Source: RGIG2206 sp045577615
Lineage (GTDB): Bacteria; Bacillota; Clostridia; Oscillospirales; Acutalibacteraceae
DNA: 15,497 nucleotides
Reading direction: 5' to 3'
Assembly: GCA_045577615.1 (NCBI GenBank)
Contig: JAZNIT010000032.1
Location: 1-15,497 of the forward strand
How positions within the stretch are numbered: position 1 is the stretch's first letter; the number at the start of each line of letters is the position of its first letter. Made by a program: the position numbers and the translations under genes. The notes under the pieces were generated by a model that saw only the letters and a list, made by a program, of their open reading frames with translations, had not been told where the DNA came from and searched no databases. Positions 13,933-15,497 of the stretch are shown here, piece after piece.

Positions 13933-15341
13933 GTGAGTATGTTTTGACTTGCGGTATTGAAACTCATATAGAGCTTGCAACCAATACCAAGATTTTTTGC
14001 AGTTGTACCACCGAATTTGGCGGCAAACCAAATACACATTGCTGTCCTGTTTGTACAGGTCAGCCGGGTTCATTGCCTGTGCTTAACAAACAGGTTGTTG
14101 AGTTTGCAATCAGAGCAGGATTGGCTGTGAATTGCCGCATCAACAACAATTCTCATATGGATAGAAAAAACTATGTCTATCCTGATTTGCCAAAGGCATA
14201 TCAGATCTCCCAGTATGACGAGCCTATTTGTGAGGGCGGTTATATAACCCTCAACAGTGGCAAGAAAATCGGTATTACTCGCATCCATATTGAAGAAGAT
14301 GCTGGCAAGCTTATTCACGAGGACGGACAGACATATATTGATTATAATCGTGGAGGAGTTCCTCTTATAGAGATTGTGTCAGAGCCTGATATTTCTACAC
14401 CTCAAGAAGCGCGCGAATATGCAGAAAAGCTGCAGCAAATTATGCGCTATGTAGGCATATCTACTTGCAAAATGCAAGAAGGAAGAATGCGCTGCGATTT
14501 GAATGTGTCTATTGCTCCAAAAGGAGCGCCTATGGGCACAAGGACTGAAACTAAAAATGTAAATTCTTTCAGTAATATTGAGTGTGCTATAGTTCGTGAA
14601 ATTGAACGCCAAACGCAGGTGATTGAGTCGGGAGATGAGGTTGTTCAGCTTACAATGAGGTACGATGCTGACAACGATGTTATCTATCCTATGCGTGAAA
14701 AAGAAAATTCTGATGATTACAGATATTTTCCCGAGCCGGATATTTTGCGCTTTTATGTAGCTCCCGAAAAGGTGGACGCTATTCGTAATTCGCTTCCTGA
14801 ATTGCCGGATGTTAAGATGTCAAGATATATAAATGAGTTGAGTATATCCGAAGCCAATGCGTCTTACATCTGCAAGTACAGAAAGGTAGCGGAATACTTT
14901 GAGCAGACATTGTCTTTTGGCGCATCAGCTAAAAATGCTGCAAACTTAATAGTTCAAACGGTGTTTTCGTCCTTTGATACCGAAGACGAAAAGTACGATT
15001 TTGCTATAAAGACCTCAGCTGAGCAACTTGCAGAGCTTGTTAAGCTGCTTGATCAAAGCAAAATAAAGGCTAACCAAGCCCATTCTACCTTGCAAAAAAT
15101 GCTTGAGTCAGGAAAATCAGTATGGGAATATATTAAGCCGGAGGACACGGTGGGATTGTCTGAAGAACAGCTACGTGAATTGTGTAAAGCGGCGGTAGAA
15201 GCCAATCCCAACGCTGTTGATGATATTAAGAAGGGCAAGGATAAGGCTATAAACGTAATGTTTGGCTATATTATGAAGGCCTCCCGTGGTAAGGCTGATG
15301 TTAAAGCGGCAGAAAAAATTATTAAAGAAATTATAGGTTAA
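13929..15341 (+). CDS. gatB: Asp/Glu-tRNA(Asn/Gln) amidotransferase subunit B
   Basis: The 470-residue subunit binds the misacylated tRNA, phosphorylates the side-chain carboxylate with ATP and transfers ammonia to it. The N-terminal cradle carries CGIETHIELATNTKIFC and the zinc-type cysteines Cys24, Cys26, Cys39 and Cys42 (CCPVC). Family strings are YPDLPKAYQISQYD (84-97), IHIEEDAGK (119-127) and YNRGGVPLIEIVSEPD (139-154). The C-terminal third is the helical tRNA-binding YqeY-like domain (about 320-470). The start is GTG 13929, which overlaps the gatA stop and has GGAGGT (13915-13920) well spaced. It ends the operon at a strong hairpin. Confidence 0.97.
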   Translation: MSEYVLTCGIETHIELATNTKIFCSCTTEFGGKPNTHCCPVCTGQPGSLPVLNKQVVEFAIRAGLAVNCRINNNSHMDRKNYVYPDLPKAYQISQYDEPICEGGYITLNSGKKIGITRIHIEEDAGKLIHEDGQTYIDYNRGGVPLIEIVSEPDISTPQEAREYAEKLQQIMRYVGISTCKMQEGRMRCDLNVSIAPKGAPMGTRTETKNVNSFSNIECAIVREIERQTQVIESGDEVVQLTMRYDADNDVIYPMREKENSDDYRYFPEPDILRFYVAPEKVDAIRNSLPELPDVKMSRYINELSISEANASYICKYRKVAEYFEQTLSFGASAKNAANLIVQTVFSSFDTEDEKYDFAIKTSAEQLAELVKLLDQSKIKANQAHSTLQKMLESGKSVWEYIKPEDTVGLSEEQLRELCKAAVEANPNAVDDIKKGKDKAINVMFGYIMKASRGKADVKAAEKIIKEIIG

Positions 15342-15342
15342 T

Positions 15343-15379
15343 ATCAGCGCTGTGCAAAATTTGCACGGCGCTGATTTAT
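15343..15379 (+). terminator. gatCAB terminator
   Basis: ATCAGCGC (15343-15350) and GTGCA (15352-15356) pair with TGCAC (15362-15366) and GCGCTGAT (15368-15375), with one U-G pair between the two stem blocks, followed by TTATT. It begins directly after the gatB stop. Confidence 0.85.
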
Positions 15380-15391
15380 TGTGTAACGAAT

Positions 15392-15412
15392 ACTACCGGC
15401 AGTGCCGGTAGT
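15392..15412. repeat. Perfect 9-bp hairpin, possibly a mobile-element end
   Basis: ACTACCGGC (15392-15400) and GCCGGTAGT (15404-15412) flank a 3-base AGT loop. No T-run follows on either strand, so it is not an obvious terminator. It lies just beyond the stop of a truncated minus-strand frame at the window edge. It resembles in style the end hairpins of IS200/IS605-type elements, but that identity is not proven. Confidence 0.45.
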
Positions 15413-15427
15413 TCCAAAAAGCTTTAG

Positions 15428-15497
15428 CTATGAGTAGAAAAAGAATCCTCCTTCGTCTAAAATAGAAGTGGGTTTGCCAACCACAACAAAAAGACGA
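15428..15497 (-). other. Possible 3' end of a minus-strand reading frame, unidentified
   Basis: Reading inward from the right edge, 22 codons end at TAG (15430-15428) and encode RLFVVVGKPTSILDEGGFFF followed by Tyr-Ser. I do not recognise a domain. It could be the tail of a gene beyond the edge, perhaps a transposase or accessory gene given the hairpin that follows, or a non-coding piece of a dispersed repeat. Too little is in view to call it a gene. Confidence 0.25.

Noticed and set aside
1..15497. CRISPR array, tRNA or rRNA genes, prophage genes
   Set aside because: I saw no regularly spaced repeats, cloverleaf-like segments, rRNA-like stretches or phage proteins on reading through. Almost all the sequence is accounted for by ordinary genes.

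Overview
The window looks like a chromosomal segment from a low-to-moderate-GC Gram-positive anaerobe of the class Clostridia. A gut Oscillospiraceae/Lachnospiraceae-type genome is my inference, not a proven placement. Supporting signs are strong AGGAGG-like ribosome binding sites before nearly every gene, consensus sigma-A promoters, the GatCAB amidotransferase route to Gln-tRNA, a single-chain class II glycyl-tRNA synthetase, the rpsO-pnp gene pair, and an IS200-type Y1 transposase.

Layout, left to right. Positions 1-575 hold most of an IS200-like insertion element on the minus strand: tnpA (cut by the left edge), a long hairpin that buries its ribosome binding site, and an end hairpin. A bidirectional terminator (585-613) separates it from a minus-strand AraC-family regulator (621-1463). 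That regulator is transcribed away from a three-gene plus-strand operon (1588-4423) encoding two TIM-barrel sugar isomerase/epimerase-like proteins and a Gfo/Idh/MocA-family NAD(P)-dependent oxidoreductase. The shared control region carries five TTTTG words spaced about one helical turn apart. This is the only accessory metabolic module in the window and the best candidate for an undescribed pathway; its substrate cannot be read from sequence.

Positions 4439-8755 are housekeeping. glyS (minus) converges on the operon across a shared terminator. glyS is divergent from rpsO, which has a near-perfect promoter and a structured leader. rpsO is followed by a terminator-like hairpin, a second structured leader and pnp. 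This is the classic S15/PNPase translation and RNA-turnover pair.

Positions 8767-12041 hold acn-icd (minus), aconitase and NADP-type isocitrate dehydrogenase, a two-gene operon that would make 2-oxoglutarate (hence glutamate) from citrate. It is divergent from gatC-gatA-gatB (12185-15341), a translationally coupled operon for the glutamyl-tRNA(Gln) amidotransferase. The acn/gat intergenic region holds two good promoters facing apart, each overlapped by a palindrome. After the gatB terminator, the last ~120 bases carry a hairpin and the tail of a possible minus-strand reading frame of unknown nature, perhaps another mobile element.

No tRNA, rRNA, CRISPR array or phage gene was seen. No gene-free stretch exceeds 300 bases.
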